Of a DNA stretch of 64,000 bases, positions 18,481-29,229 are shown piece by piece. The stretch comes from Hyphomicrobiales bacterium (GTDB lineage Bacteria; Pseudomonadota; Alphaproteobacteria; Rhizobiales; Rhizobiaceae). The position numbers and the translations under genes were made by a program. Numbering within the stretch: the first letter of the stretch is position 1; each line of letters begins with the position of its first letter. The notes under the pieces are model-generated. The model had not been told where the DNA came from. It was given only the letters and a program-made list of their open reading frames with translations, and made no database searches. The DNA lies in the NCBI GenBank assembly GCA_900467745.1, contig UBQW01000043.1:107373-171372 (forward strand), in the 5' to 3' direction.

Positions 18481-19755
18481 TCAAAACAGCCGGTCGATCG
18501 CGGTGATGACGGCGTAGCCGTGCATGGCGATGGCGGCGTAGAGGCCGAAGGAGACGAGCATGCGCTCGCCGCCATTCATTTCCTCAAGCTTCTGGCGCGG
18601 CTTGTACGAGCCGCCACCGATAAGGCTGACGAGGGTGAAGACCAGCAGGCCGATGACGAGATAGCGCGCCGAAAGCCCGATTTCGACGCCGACAGCGAGG
18701 ATGCAGAGCGTGACCAGAAAGCTCGCCAGGATCTGCGACCGCTGGGTTCTGAATATCTGCCGCAGCACCTGGCCACCGTCGAAGCGCTGCATGGGCAGCA
18801 GATTGAGCAGGTTGAAGGCGCCGAGGATCAACAGGAAGACGAGGATCGGCGCGTCGGCGGCGGCAGGGAGGATGCCGTGATCGGCGAAGCTGTGGCCGAG
18901 CATCAGGATCGGCACCAGGAATGCCGACATGCCGGATCCCATCAGCGCGCAGGTCGCGACTTCGAACAGAGACCGGTAGGGCCGGCTGCCGATGGCGATG
19001 CCGCCGAGGAACGGAATGAAGACCATGCGCACGGACGTGTGGCCGAACATGCGATAGGCGGCCATGTGGCCGAGTTCGTGCAAGGCGATCACGACCGTGA
19101 GAAAGGTCGAGATCATCAGGCCGCGCTGCGTTAGGCCGAGGAAGGGCCATAAAAGCAGTGTCGAGAGGATAGCGAGCGCGACCTGCACGAGCGGATGTTC
19201 GAAATAACCCTGCGGCTGCGAGATGCCGGTCTTCAGCCAGCCATCAAGCGCCTTCATTTCGCGGTGGAGCGCCACGTAGCGGAAGATCAGGAAGGCGAGG
19301 CCGCGATAGCGATCCGTCTGGTCGACTTCCAGGACCGCGCGGCCATCGGCGGTGGGCCGGATGATGCGGCGCTCGCGATAATCCTTCCAGAAGGAGGCAT
19401 CAAGCGTGCTGTCATCGACGATGGACGATTGGAAACCTTGGGCATTGGGGGCGAGGGCCACCAGCGGCTCGATCGAAAGCAGACGGCGCGTGGGGGCGTC
19501 GTTTCTGTCCTGATAGCGGTAGGTCTGCTCGACGACGTTGCCGCCCGCCTCCATCTGTCGGCTCGATATTACGTGATGGTGCCAGCTGGCGTTGGAACCC
19601 ATCGGGTTCATGGCGGTCCACAGCGTTTCCGGCGTGCAATCGAAGGAGCGGCTGACATTCAGCGTTCTCAGCCCCAGGGGCATTCGCATCAGAAGCCATA
19701 GCATGCCGAGATTGATAAACAGCAGCAACAGGGCGGATTGCATGACACTCATCAT
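18481..19755 (-). CDS. SRPBCC-like domain fused to M50 (site-2) metalloprotease
   Basis: 424 residues in two parts. Residues about 30-175 look like an SRPBCC/polyketide-cyclase fold (LNVSRSFDCTPETLWTAM, then beta-rich text to ALDGWLKTG), preceded by one hydrophobic N-terminal helix. Residues 185-424 are a polytopic site-2 protease: HELGH at 226-230 (zinc His and Glu) and LNLLPMQRFDGGQ at 317-329 (third ligand). An ATG at 19752 has slightly better spacing to GGAG than the one at 19755. The protease is likely to cut membrane substrates; the role of the front domain, possibly ligand sensing, is inference. It follows pccA by 95 bases. Confidence 0.82.
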   Translation of the reverse strand: MMSVMQSALLLLFINLGMLWLLMRMPLGLRTLNVSRSFDCTPETLWTAMNPMGSNASWHHHVISSRQMEAGGNVVEQTYRYQDRNDAPTRRLLSIEPLVALAPNAQGFQSSIVDDSTLDASFWKDYRERRIIRPTADGRAVLEVDQTDRYRGLAFLIFRYVALHREMKALDGWLKTGISQPQGYFEHPLVQVALAILSTLLLWPFLGLTQRGLMISTFLTVVIALHELGHMAAYRMFGHTSVRMVFIPFLGGIAIGSRPYRSLFEVATCALMGSGMSAFLVPILMLGHSFADHGILPAAADAPILVFLLILGAFNLLNLLPMQRFDGGQVLRQIFRTQRSQILASFLVTLCILAVGVEIGLSARYLVIGLLVFTLVSLIGGGSYKPRQKLEEMNGGERMLVSFGLYAAIAMHGYAVITAIDRLF

Positions 19756-19850
19756 TCACTCCATCCGGCATGGCCCGGATGGGTTAATATTAGCGTCGAC
19801 GCGTTAACAAATGCGGAGCGGAACGTGACGGTCTGGTGTGCCGGAACGGG

Positions 19851-21860
<2,010 letters not shown>

Positions 21861-21965
21861 GAAGACTCCACCCGTGACCTGCGTTCCGAGTCTTAAGCAT
21901 AAAGACTGGAACGCACAATCACGGATAGGACACGCACGGATAGGGCACGGAGAGAAGCGTCGCGG

Positions 21966-22673
21966 TCAGGCGACGGCCGCCTCTGTTCCGAGCCTGTCGT
22001 CGACGATCCGGAGCCAGCGGGTGCGACGCGGCGCCTCGGCGTAGTCGGTGAGGGTGAGCGCCGAGACGATCTGCGACCAGCGCGGATGGTTCGATGCCGG
22101 TAGCGTCTCTTCGCCGATCTGCATCATGACCGCCCAGGTGAGCGCCTGTACCGTTATGGTACCGCCGTCGCTGAGCGCGCGCAGGATGCGCATGACGTAA
22201 TCCACATCCTGCCGGGTGATTCCCCGGCGATCGATAGCGCGGCTCTTGTGATAGGCGCCGCGGTTGTCCGATAGCGCCAGGCGCAGCTGATCGAGCGCAA
22301 ACGCGCGCAGCTCGTCCGGCACATAGGCGGAAATCTCGATGACGTGGAGCACAAGCTCCAGCTCGAGCGCCGAATGGACGATGCCGTCAGTCGAGACCAT
22401 GCGCATCAGCCAGGCGACGTTGATTTCGTCGAGAGAGCCTTGTGGATAGTTATATTGGACTATGAAGGCCGCGAGCTGCTCCACGAAATAGCTATTCCAT
22501 TCGGGGCATTTCTCGGGGCAGGAATTGTTCAGTGCCAGCATGACGACGACGTCGTCGGCGGTCCTGATTCCCTCGGGAAAACTGTGTCTGCGCAGAAGAT
22601 CGATGTCCTCCACGCCAAGTCGATGCTTCCCGGCGATGACACATGCCGGAAAAGCGAGTCGAATTTCGCTCAT
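21966..22673 (-). CDS. hypothetical protein, 235 residues
   Basis: A soluble, mostly helical protein. Visible features are FPACVIAGKHRLGVEDIDLLRRHSFPEGIRTADDVVVMLALNNSCPEKCPEWNSYFVEQLAAFIV and DEINVAWLMRMVSTDGIVHSALELELVLHVIE, which look like a conserved helical repeat domain; YPQGSLDEINVAWL is somewhat reminiscent of TerB-like helical proteins but I would not assign it. A good GGAGAG precedes the ATG. It lies upstream of pccA on the same strand with a 105-base gap. Confidence 0.65.
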   Translation of the reverse strand: MSEIRLAFPACVIAGKHRLGVEDIDLLRRHSFPEGIRTADDVVVMLALNNSCPEKCPEWNSYFVEQLAAFIVQYNYPQGSLDEINVAWLMRMVSTDGIVHSALELELVLHVIEISAYVPDELRAFALDQLRLALSDNRGAYHKSRAIDRRGITRQDVDYVMRILRALSDGGTITVQALTWAVMMQIGEETLPASNHPRWSQIVSALTLTDYAEAPRRTRWLRIVDDRLGTEAAVA

Positions 22674-22769
22674 CTTTTCTCTCCAGGCCTCATCATGAAG
22701 CCGAAGATTCTTCTAGCGCCAGCGAATTGATGTTCTCTCAATAGGCGGAGTTAACAAGGTGTTTACGGC

Positions 22770-23696
22770 TCAGGCCTGTTTGACGGCTCGCGCCTGCACC
22801 CGTTCGCGCCAGATGATGAAGAGGCCGGAAGCGACGATGATCATGATGCCGATCCATTTGGAGAAGTTCGGGAAATCGCCGAACAGGGCGTAGCCCAAGA
22901 TGGTGGCGGAGATGATCTCGAAATATTGGAACGGCGCCAATAGCGAGAGCGGCGCCATGCGGAAGGCCCTGACGACGATCATGTGCACATAGCCGGAGAG
23001 CGAGCCGAGAATCAACAGGAGCACGAGGCCGAGCAGCGATGCCGGAAGCGAGACGTCGAAATCACCGACGCCCATGCCATTTCCGACGATGAGCGCAGCG
23101 GACATGAAGAGCGTGCCGCCGATGCCGGCCATGGTCTGCATCGTCAACGGCGAATCGGCATTGCCGATAGCGCGGTTGAGGAAGAGATAGAGCGAATAAA
23201 GGAAGGCGCAGCAGACGGGCAGCAGCGCCTTGAGGCCGAAGACTTCATAGCTCGGCTGGATGACGATCATCGCGCCGCCGAATCCAACCACGATCGCCGT
23301 CCAGCGCCGCCAGCCGACCTTGTCGCCCAGAAAAAGCGCCGAGAGGCCGGCGAGCATGAAGGGTTCGACGAAATAGATGGCGAAGACGTCGGCGAGCGGC
23401 ATGTATTTGACGGCGACGAAAAACAGCAGGCTGGCGGCCCCATGCAGCGCGCCGCGCAGCAGATTCATCCAGGGCCGCTTGGCCGACAGCGCGCTCCAGC
23501 CGAACATGATGAAGAGAATCGGCAGCGTGCAGACGAGCTGGAAAAAGAATCGGTAGAAAGTGACCTGTCCGGGCGACATGCCCTCGAACGTCGCCATGTA
23601 CTTGGCGATCGCATCCATGGCGGGGAGGACGATCATTGCGCCGGCCATCAGCGCCATGCCTTGCAAAGGATTGTGCAGGTCGGTTTTATCGGACAT
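22770..23696 (-). CDS. EamA/DMT-superfamily permease
   Basis: 308 residues with ten predicted membrane helices in two EamA halves. The N-terminal half begins NPLQGMALMAGAMIVLPAMDAIAKYMA and reads GQVTFYRFFFQLVCTLPILFIMFGW; the second half starts near MQTMAGIGGTLFMSAALIVG. It belongs to the drug/metabolite transporters, likely an exporter of small metabolites or an S-adenosylmethionine-type carrier; the substrate cannot be told. The last residues (RERVQARAVKQA) are cytosolic. Confidence 0.85.
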   Translation of the reverse strand: MSDKTDLHNPLQGMALMAGAMIVLPAMDAIAKYMATFEGMSPGQVTFYRFFFQLVCTLPILFIMFGWSALSAKRPWMNLLRGALHGAASLLFFVAVKYMPLADVFAIYFVEPFMLAGLSALFLGDKVGWRRWTAIVVGFGGAMIVIQPSYEVFGLKALLPVCCAFLYSLYLFLNRAIGNADSPLTMQTMAGIGGTLFMSAALIVGNGMGVGDFDVSLPASLLGLVLLLILGSLSGYVHMIVVRAFRMAPLSLLAPFQYFEIISATILGYALFGDFPNFSKWIGIMIIVASGLFIIWRERVQARAVKQA

Positions 23697-23738
23697 CTTC
23701 GAGAAATTTCATTGGGCTGGGATCCAGCCGTTATAGAC

Positions 23739-23761
23739 AATAAAATCTCTCGTTAAGAGAT
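23739..23761 (-). terminator. rho-independent terminator after tRNA-Leu
   Basis: ATCTCT, a 5-base loop and AGAGAT followed by TTTT on the minus strand, about 70 bases beyond the tRNA and just before the DMT gene start. Confidence 0.6.
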
Positions 23762-23829
23762 GCCGCAGGCGACATATCGCGTCGCCGGGAGCCAGTTGCT
23801 CTGGCTGGTCTCACTCCTCAGGAGAGAGA

Positions 23830-23914
23830 TGGTGCGGTCGAGAAGACTCGAACTTCCACGGGTTGCCCCACAGCGACCTCAACGCTGCGCGTCTACCAAT
23901 TCCGCCACGACCGC
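23830..23914 (-). tRNA. tRNA-Leu (anticodon GAG)
   Basis: An 85-base gene with encoded CCA. The acceptor stem is GCGGTCG/CGACCGC, the D arm reads GGCGGAATTGGTAGACGC, the anticodon loop is TTGAGGT with GAG in the centre, a long class II variable arm follows, and the T loop is GTTCGAGTC. The fold and the long variable arm fit leucine. Confidence 0.97.
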
Positions 23915-24098
23915 ATCGTGGTAGGTGCCGGTTTGTGCCGGCGACGCAGCATGTAGCAAAAGGTTTTTCGGGACACAAGGGCCATGTGACAGATTTTTTC
24001 AAAGAAGGTGACAGCGTTTGTAAAGGCAGCAATTCGGAGCCATATAGATGCTCGAAAAAGCCCGCGATCATAGGCGCTGCGGGCCGCAAGGAATGGCT

Positions 24099-24809
24099 AT
24101 GTTACGAACGGACCTCGATTTTTCCATGTTTCCACAGGCCGGGTCGCGCCCGGTGCGCTGGCGGATATCCAATGGGCTGGTGCCCTATCAGGAGGCTGTG
24201 GATATCATGGAGCAGGAAGTGGCTGATATTGCCGAGGGGGGCGACGAACTGGTGTGGCTGCTGGAGCATCCGCCGCTTTACACGGCCGGAACCAGCGCAG
24301 ATGCACGCGATCTGGTGCAGCCCGACCGCTTCCCCGTTCATGCCACCGGGCGCGGCGGAGAATACACTTATCATGGGCCCGGCCAGCGGGTCGCCTATGT
24401 GATGCTCGACCTGAAACGACGCCGGCAGGATGTACGCGCCTTCGTGGCAGCGCTGGAAGAGGTGATCATTCGCACGCTGGGGGAGATGAACGTGCGCGGC
24501 GAGCGGCGCGAGGATCGCGTCGGCGTCTGGGTCTGTCGCCCCGACAGGCCGCCGCTGCCCGATGGGACGGTAGCGGAGGACAAGATCGCCGCACTCGGCA
24601 TCCGCTTGCGCAAATGGGTGACGTTTCACGGGCTGTCGCTCAATGTCGAACCCGACCTCGACCATTTCGGGGGAATCGTTCCTTGCGGGATCTCGGCCTA
24701 CGGCGTCACGAGCCTCGTCGATCTCGGCCTGCCGGTAACAATGGATGATGTGGATGTGCTGCTGCGCGAGGCGTTCGAATCGGTCTTCGGCGAGACGGTG
24801 AGCGGCTGA
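24099..24809 (+). CDS. lipB: octanoyl-[acyl-carrier-protein]:protein N-octanoyltransferase
   Basis: About 236 residues. It moves octanoate from acyl carrier protein to lipoyl domains, the first step of lipoate synthesis, and thus supplies GcvH and the 2-oxoacid dehydrogenases. Key blocks: LLEHPPLYTAGTSA, GRGGEYTYHGPGQRVAYVMLDL, WVTFHGLSLNVEPDLDHF and GIVPCGISAYGVTSL, with the acyl-accepting Cys near 196. The ATG at 24099 (MLRTDLDF) matches the rhizobial start; ATGs at 24048 and 24093 are in frame. Confidence 0.94.
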   Translation: MLRTDLDFSMFPQAGSRPVRWRISNGLVPYQEAVDIMEQEVADIAEGGDELVWLLEHPPLYTAGTSADARDLVQPDRFPVHATGRGGEYTYHGPGQRVAYVMLDLKRRRQDVRAFVAALEEVIIRTLGEMNVRGERREDRVGVWVCRPDRPPLPDGTVAEDKIAALGIRLRKWVTFHGLSLNVEPDLDHFGGIVPCGISAYGVTSLVDLGLPVTMDDVDVLLREAFESVFGETVSG

Positions 24810-24840
24810 GCGAGTCATCACACGATGCTGATATTGAAAG

Positions 24841-24867
24841 AAAGGGCCGGCGATCCGTCGGCCCTTT
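24841..24867 (+). terminator. rho-independent terminator after lipB
   Basis: AAAGGGCCG and CGGCCCTTT form a 9-bp stem with a 9-base loop; CGCTTTTTC follows on the plus strand. It may also end the convergent small gene at 24881. Confidence 0.8.
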
Positions 24868-24880
24868 CGCTTTTTCGCGT

Positions 24881-25249
24881 CTACTTGGTGCCGACGTCGC
24901 GGCAGGCATCGGTGTGCGAGGCGCCGCTGTCACCACCTGCCGTATGCAGGCCGTGACCTTTCGGCGAGTCAGCGCATGGGGGGAGTGGCTTGATGCTTGC
25001 CGTCGACATCTTGTCGACCGGCGGTGCGACGCGAACGGGAGCGAAGCCATCGCTGTCGTTGGTGTAATCGTCGGAATATTCCGGCGCCTTGTGCTGCGTG
25101 TAGTGAACGGGCTTCGGCGGAGCAACTTTGACGGGAGCGAAACCGTCGCTATCGTTGGTGTAGTCGTTCGAATACATCGGCTGGGCGAAGGCTGCGCCGG
25201 AAAGGCAGAGGGTAAGCACGGCTGCGGCGGCTGCAAATTGAATGCGCAT
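24881..25249 (-). CDS. secreted protein with a two-fold 20-residue repeat
   Basis: 122 residues. A Sec signal peptide covers about 1-22 (MRIQFAAAAAVLTLCLSGAAFA). Residues 26-45 and 58-77 are two copies of a 20-residue unit, DYTNDSDGFAPV with VAPP at the end, identical except Asn/Asp and Lys/Arg. The tail has two Cys and is Gly/His-rich. The ATG at 25249 follows GGAGATCT. It should be periplasmic or exported. The Asp/Asn-rich repeat might bind calcium or cell-wall material; that is a guess. Confidence 0.72.
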   Translation of the reverse strand: MRIQFAAAAAVLTLCLSGAAFAQPMYSNDYTNDSDGFAPVKVAPPKPVHYTQHKAPEYSDDYTNDSDGFAPVRVAPPVDKMSTASIKPLPPCADSPKGHGLHTAGGDSGASHTDACRDVGTK

Positions 25250-25486
25250 ATCAGATCTCCTCAATCCATTGTTGCACACAATGTGACGTCCATTACCCTC
25301 GGCAAGAGCGAGTTCGCGCCTCAATTGAGGCCGGATTGTGAAGAGTATCTGACAGTCGCTCGCACGTTTTTTTCACATGAAATCACGGCGCCGCGACTGT
25401 GTTTGATCGCTATTTGATTGGCCTCGCGATTCGCTAAACCAGCGAGTGACGAGGTGCCATCTCGGCAATCCGGAGATGATGTTTTC

Positions 25487-25510
25487 TGCCAAAACAACCC
25501 TGTTTTGACA
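25487..25510 (-). terminator. possible terminator after gph
   Basis: TGCCAAAACA and TGTTTTGACA pair at nine of ten positions around a 4-base loop, seven bases beyond the gph stop. The T-run is poor, so this is uncertain. Confidence 0.4.
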
Positions 25511-25517
25511 GATAATG

Positions 25518-26246
25518 TTAGCCAGCGTTGCGCAGGTCGGCCGTGTCGATCAGTTCGTCCACCAGCTCGGGCGTGAGCTCGCTGAAGGTCTTGATGATGC
25601 GCGTCGGCTGCAGGCTTTCGATCGGGACGTCGGAATAGCCGAAGGGCACGGCGATCGAGGGGATGGCGGCATTGCGCGCAACGAGGATGTCGTTGGCGCT
25701 GTCGCCGATCATGATCGTGCGCTTCGGGTCGCCGCCGGCCTTTTCGATCGTGCCGAGCAGGTGTCCGGCGTCGGGCTTGCGCACCGCGAATGTGTCGCCG
25801 CCAGTAATGGCGTCGAAATAATGGGTGAGTTGCAGCCGTTCCAGCAGGGTGCGGGCTAGACCTTCCATCTTGTTGGTGCAGACGGCGAGCTTGTATCCCT
25901 TGGCCTTCAACTGATCCATCGCGTCGATCAGTCCGGGATAGGGGGCCGTCGCACCCGGCATGTTGTCCGTGTAATGCGTGATGAAGCGCTCGAGCAGTGC
26001 AGGAAATTGCTCGGGCTCCAGCGGGTGCCCCTGCAGCTTGCAGGCCCTTTCGATCATGACCTTGGCACCGTGGCCGACCAGATGCGTCAGGTCGTCATAG
26101 GTGACCGGCGCGAGATCGAGTGCTGCGATCGTGTAATTGAGGCTGTCGACAAGGTCGACATGGGTGTCGAGGAGCGTTCCGTCGAGATCGAAGACGACTA
26201 GGGCAGGGGTCAATGGAGTTTTCGCCTGTTCAGTGTTGGGATGCAT
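25518..26246 (-). CDS. gph: phosphoglycolate phosphatase (HAD subfamily IA)
   Basis: 242 residues starting MHPNTEQAKTPLTPALVVFDLDGTLLDTHVDLVDSLN. Motif I has Asp20 and Asp22, motif II is CTNKMEGLARTLLERL, and IMIGDSANDILVARNA closes the active site. This is the closer match to bacterial Gph; it removes 2-phosphoglycolate made by DNA repair or photorespiration-type side reactions. The ATG at 26246 is chosen by family length; the frame runs further upstream without support. It is divergent from rpiA. Confidence 0.9.
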   Translation of the reverse strand: MHPNTEQAKTPLTPALVVFDLDGTLLDTHVDLVDSLNYTIAALDLAPVTYDDLTHLVGHGAKVMIERACKLQGHPLEPEQFPALLERFITHYTDNMPGATAPYPGLIDAMDQLKAKGYKLAVCTNKMEGLARTLLERLQLTHYFDAITGGDTFAVRKPDAGHLLGTIEKAGGDPKRTIMIGDSANDILVARNAAIPSIAVPFGYSDVPIESLQPTRIIKTFSELTPELVDELIDTADLRNAG

Positions 26247-26423
26247 CGGAGTTAAGCGATGAAGGCCGCAAAAGCAACGCTTTGACCCGGTTTGGCAGGC
26301 CTCGCGCATATGCTTCGGATTTCCAAAGCGCGACGTTATTTTGGCTTTCGTTTGACTGGCTGGCCGTGTAAACAACGCAACCAACGTAACAATGCGTAAC
26401 GTAACACTGGGAGTAAGCGGCGC

Positions 26424-27122
26424 ATGGACGCCCGCGAAATGAAGATCAAGGCCGCGGCTGCGGCACTCGCCCATGTCGAGCATGGGATGCGTCTTGGGAT
26501 CGGAACCGGAAGCACGGCCGAGGAATTCGTGCGGTTGCTTGCCGAGAAGGTCGCGGACGGGTTCAAGGTCGAGGGCGTTCCGACATCGGAGCGCACGGCA
26601 CGGCTTTGCGTCGAGCTCGGCGTCCCTCTGAAGTCGCTCGACGAGCTGCCGGAACTCGATCTGACGATCGACGGCGCCGACGAGGTCGATGCGGCGCTCG
26701 GGCTGATCAAGGGCGGCGGTGGAGCTTTGCTGCGTGAAAAGATCGTTGCCGCCACATCCGGCCGCATGATCGTGATCGCCGACGAGAGCAAGCTGGTGGA
26801 GACACTTGGCGCTTTCCCGCTGCCGATCGAAGTCAACATGTTCGGCCTCGTTTCGACGCGCATCGCGATCGAAAAGACGGCTTCGAGGCTTGGCCTTTCG
26901 GGTGAGTTGACGCTGCGCCAATCCGGCGACGGCAATTTCACCACGGATGGCGGGCACTACATTATCGATGCATCTTTTGGCCGTATTCCTGATGCAGAGG
27001 CGCTTTCAACCCAGTTGAATGCGATCCCCGGCGTCGTGGAGCACGGGCTCTTTCTCAATATGGCCGCGCTGGCGATCATCGCCGGTCCGGCGGGCGCGCG
27101 CGAGCTGCGGGCAACAAGGTAA
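26424..27122 (+). CDS. rpiA: ribose-5-phosphate isomerase A
   Basis: 232 residues. It interconverts ribose 5-phosphate and ribulose 5-phosphate in the pentose phosphate pathway. Substrate loops are present: GIGTGSTAEEFV, DLTIDGADEVD and IKGGGGALLREKIVA with the catalytic Glu and Lys. GGGAGTAAGCGGCGC precedes the ATG. The DUF2059 gene starts 15 bases downstream, so they probably share a transcript. Confidence 0.96.
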   Translation: MDAREMKIKAAAAALAHVEHGMRLGIGTGSTAEEFVRLLAEKVADGFKVEGVPTSERTARLCVELGVPLKSLDELPELDLTIDGADEVDAALGLIKGGGGALLREKIVAATSGRMIVIADESKLVETLGAFPLPIEVNMFGLVSTRIAIEKTASRLGLSGELTLRQSGDGNFTTDGGHYIIDASFGRIPDAEALSTQLNAIPGVVEHGLFLNMAALAIIAGPAGARELRATR

Positions 27123-27137
27123 CAGGAGTTGGAACTC

Positions 27138-27701
27138 ATGAATAAATTTGCAGGTTTTGGCCGTTTTGCTGCTGCGACCGTCATTCTCTCGGGTGTTGTC
27201 CTGGGCTCTGTAGCCCACGCGCAGGAAGCGTCGCCGGAACAGCTGAAGGCAGCCCGCGCGGCTATCGACGCGATCGGCGCCACCACCCAGTTCGACAACA
27301 TCCTGCCGGGTCTCGCCGAGCGCCTGAAGGCCGACCTGATCCAGGATTCGCCGAACTACCAGGACCAGATCACAGCCGAAGTCGACAAGCAGGCGCTGGC
27401 GCTTGCACCACGTCGCGCCGATCTCGAAAAGGAAGCCGCGGTCACCTACGCCAAGGCGTTCACGGTCGAGGAACTCAACGCCATCGCCGCCTTCTACGGC
27501 TCGCCGGTTGGCCAGAAGCTCCTGAAGGACGGCCCGATCGCTTCGCGCGAAACCGTCAAGGCCGCCGACATCTGGGCGCAGGGTATCTCCCGCGACCTGC
27601 AGAAGTCGACCAGCACCGAGCTTGCCAAGGTTATCAAGCCGGCTCCGGCCGCCGGCACCGATCCGGCAGCTCCGGCCGCAAAGCCTGCTGCCAAGCCGTA
27701 A
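27138..27701 (+). CDS. DUF2059-domain periplasmic protein
   Basis: 187 residues. A signal peptide (MNKFAGFGRFAAATVILSGVVLGSVAHAQ) leads to the DUF2059 helical domain, recognisable by YAKAFTVEELNAIAAFYGSPVGQKLL. The C-terminus is a Pro/Ala-rich low-complexity tail (AAPAAKPAAKP). The ATG at 27138 has AGGAG at a normal distance. DUF2059 proteins are periplasmic with no known activity. It sits between rpiA and gor with its own terminator. Confidence 0.87.
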   Translation: MNKFAGFGRFAAATVILSGVVLGSVAHAQEASPEQLKAARAAIDAIGATTQFDNILPGLAERLKADLIQDSPNYQDQITAEVDKQALALAPRRADLEKEAAVTYAKAFTVEELNAIAAFYGSPVGQKLLKDGPIASRETVKAADIWAQGISRDLQKSTSTELAKVIKPAPAAGTDPAAPAAKPAAKP

Positions 27702-27724
27702 GGCTCGCATCATCGCTCAATACG

Positions 27725-27746
27725 AAGCCCCGGTTCGCCGGGGCTT
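27725..27746 (+). terminator. rho-independent terminator after the DUF2059 gene
   Basis: AAGCCCCGG, a TTCG tetraloop and CCGGGGCTT followed by TTGTTTTT. Confidence 0.9.
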
Positions 27747-27831
27747 TTGTTTTTGGCGATATCGATACTATATCAAGTCTTCCTTCCTTCTGACGATTCC
27801 TTCCTTCTGATGTTTTGTGCCGGAGATCCCC

Positions 27832-29217
27832 ATGACAGCCTATGATTACGACCTCTTTGTCATCGGTGGCGGCTCGGGTGGGGTGCGTAGCGCCCGCGTT
27901 GCGGCGGCACTCGGCAAGAAGGTGGCGATCGCTGAAGAGTATCGCTACGGCGGCACCTGCGTCATTCGCGGATGCGTGCCGAAGAAGCTGTTTGTCTACG
28001 CCTCGCAATATCATGAGCATTTCGAGGATGCGGCCGGCTTCGGCTGGACCGTCGGCGAAAGCACGTTCGACTGGAAGAAGCTGATCGCGGCAAAGGATGC
28101 CGAGATCACCCGGCTCGAGGGGCTCTACAAGAAGGGTCTGTCGGGCGCCAATGCCGAAATCCTAGACACGCGCGCCGAACTCGTCGATCGGCACACGGTG
28201 CGGCTGGTCAATACCGGCAAGACGGTAACGGCGAAGACGATCGTGATCGCGACCGGCGGGACCCCGAACCTGCACGGCGCGCTGCCCGGCCACGATCTCT
28301 GCATCACCTCCAACGAGGCGTTTCATCTCGAAGAGCTGCCGCGCTCGATCGTGATTGTCGGCGGCGGTTATATCGCGGTTGAGTTCGCCAATATCTTCCA
28401 TGGGCTCGGCGTCGACACGACGCTCGTCTATCGCGGGGCGGAAATCCTGTCGCGCTTCGACCACGACCTGCGCCGCGGCCTGCACGAGGCGATGGTGGCC
28501 AAGGGCATCAAGATCCAGTGCCACGACATGCTGAAGAGCGTGGCGAAGGGCGAGGACGGGCTTGTTGTCGGGACGCTGAACAACGGAACGATGAGTGCCG
28601 ACGTGGTGATGCTCGCCATCGGCCGCGTGCCGAACACGCATGGTCTTGGACTTGAGGCGGCCGGCGTCGAGACGAATGCGCAGGGCGCCATCGTGGTCGA
28701 TGACTACTCGCGCACCAATGTCGAGAACATCTATGCGCTGGGCGATGTCACCGACCGGGTACAGCTGACGCCGGTGGCGATCCACGAGGCGATGTGCTTC
28801 ATCGAGACCGAATACAAGAATAACCCGACGAAGCCCGATCACGATACGATCGCGACCGCTGTTTTCTCGCAGCCCGAGATCGGCACGGTGGGGCTGACCG
28901 AGGAAGAGGCCGGCAAGCGCTACAGCGACGTCGAGGTCTACCGCGCGCAGTTCCGGCCGATGAAGGCGACGCTGTCGGGACGGACAGAGAAGATGATCAT
29001 GAAGCTGATCGTCGATGCGGCAAGCCGCAAGGTTATCGGCGCCCATATCCTCGGCCATGACGCCGGCGAGATGGCGCAGCTGCTCGGCATCACGCTGAAG
29101 GCCGGCTGCACCAAAGACGATTTCGACCGGACGATGGCGGTGCACCCGACCGCCGCCGAAGAGCTCGTCACCATGTATGCGCCGAGCTACCGTCTGAAGG
29201 ATGGCGTGCGGGTCTGA
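27832..29217 (+). CDS. gor: glutathione-disulfide reductase
   Basis: 461 residues. It reduces GSSG to glutathione with NADPH and FAD. FAD loop IGGGSGGVRSARVAAALG, redox disulfide GGTCVIRGCVPKK (Cys43, Cys48), second nucleotide loop IVGGGYIAVEFA, and the C-terminal AVHPTAAEELVTM with the catalytic His. The ATG at 27832 follows GGAGATCCCC. It supplies glutathione, among other needs, for the formaldehyde pathway at 14-18 kb. Confidence 0.96.
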   Translation: MTAYDYDLFVIGGGSGGVRSARVAAALGKKVAIAEEYRYGGTCVIRGCVPKKLFVYASQYHEHFEDAAGFGWTVGESTFDWKKLIAAKDAEITRLEGLYKKGLSGANAEILDTRAELVDRHTVRLVNTGKTVTAKTIVIATGGTPNLHGALPGHDLCITSNEAFHLEELPRSIVIVGGGYIAVEFANIFHGLGVDTTLVYRGAEILSRFDHDLRRGLHEAMVAKGIKIQCHDMLKSVAKGEDGLVVGTLNNGTMSADVVMLAIGRVPNTHGLGLEAAGVETNAQGAIVVDDYSRTNVENIYALGDVTDRVQLTPVAIHEAMCFIETEYKNNPTKPDHDTIATAVFSQPEIGTVGLTEEEAGKRYSDVEVYRAQFRPMKATLSGRTEKMIMKLIVDAASRKVIGAHILGHDAGEMAQLLGITLKAGCTKDDFDRTMAVHPTAAEELVTMYAPSYRLKDGVRV

Positions 29218-29229
29218 TCCGCGCGCCTA

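Noticed and set aside
24881..25249. Repeat array as CRISPR
   Set aside because: Only two copies, in frame within a secreted protein, with no spacers or cas genes.
25316..25331. GCCTCAATTGAGGC palindrome
   Set aside because: Fourteen bases in a gene-free region with no second copy seen and no nearby promoter it would fit; likely chance.
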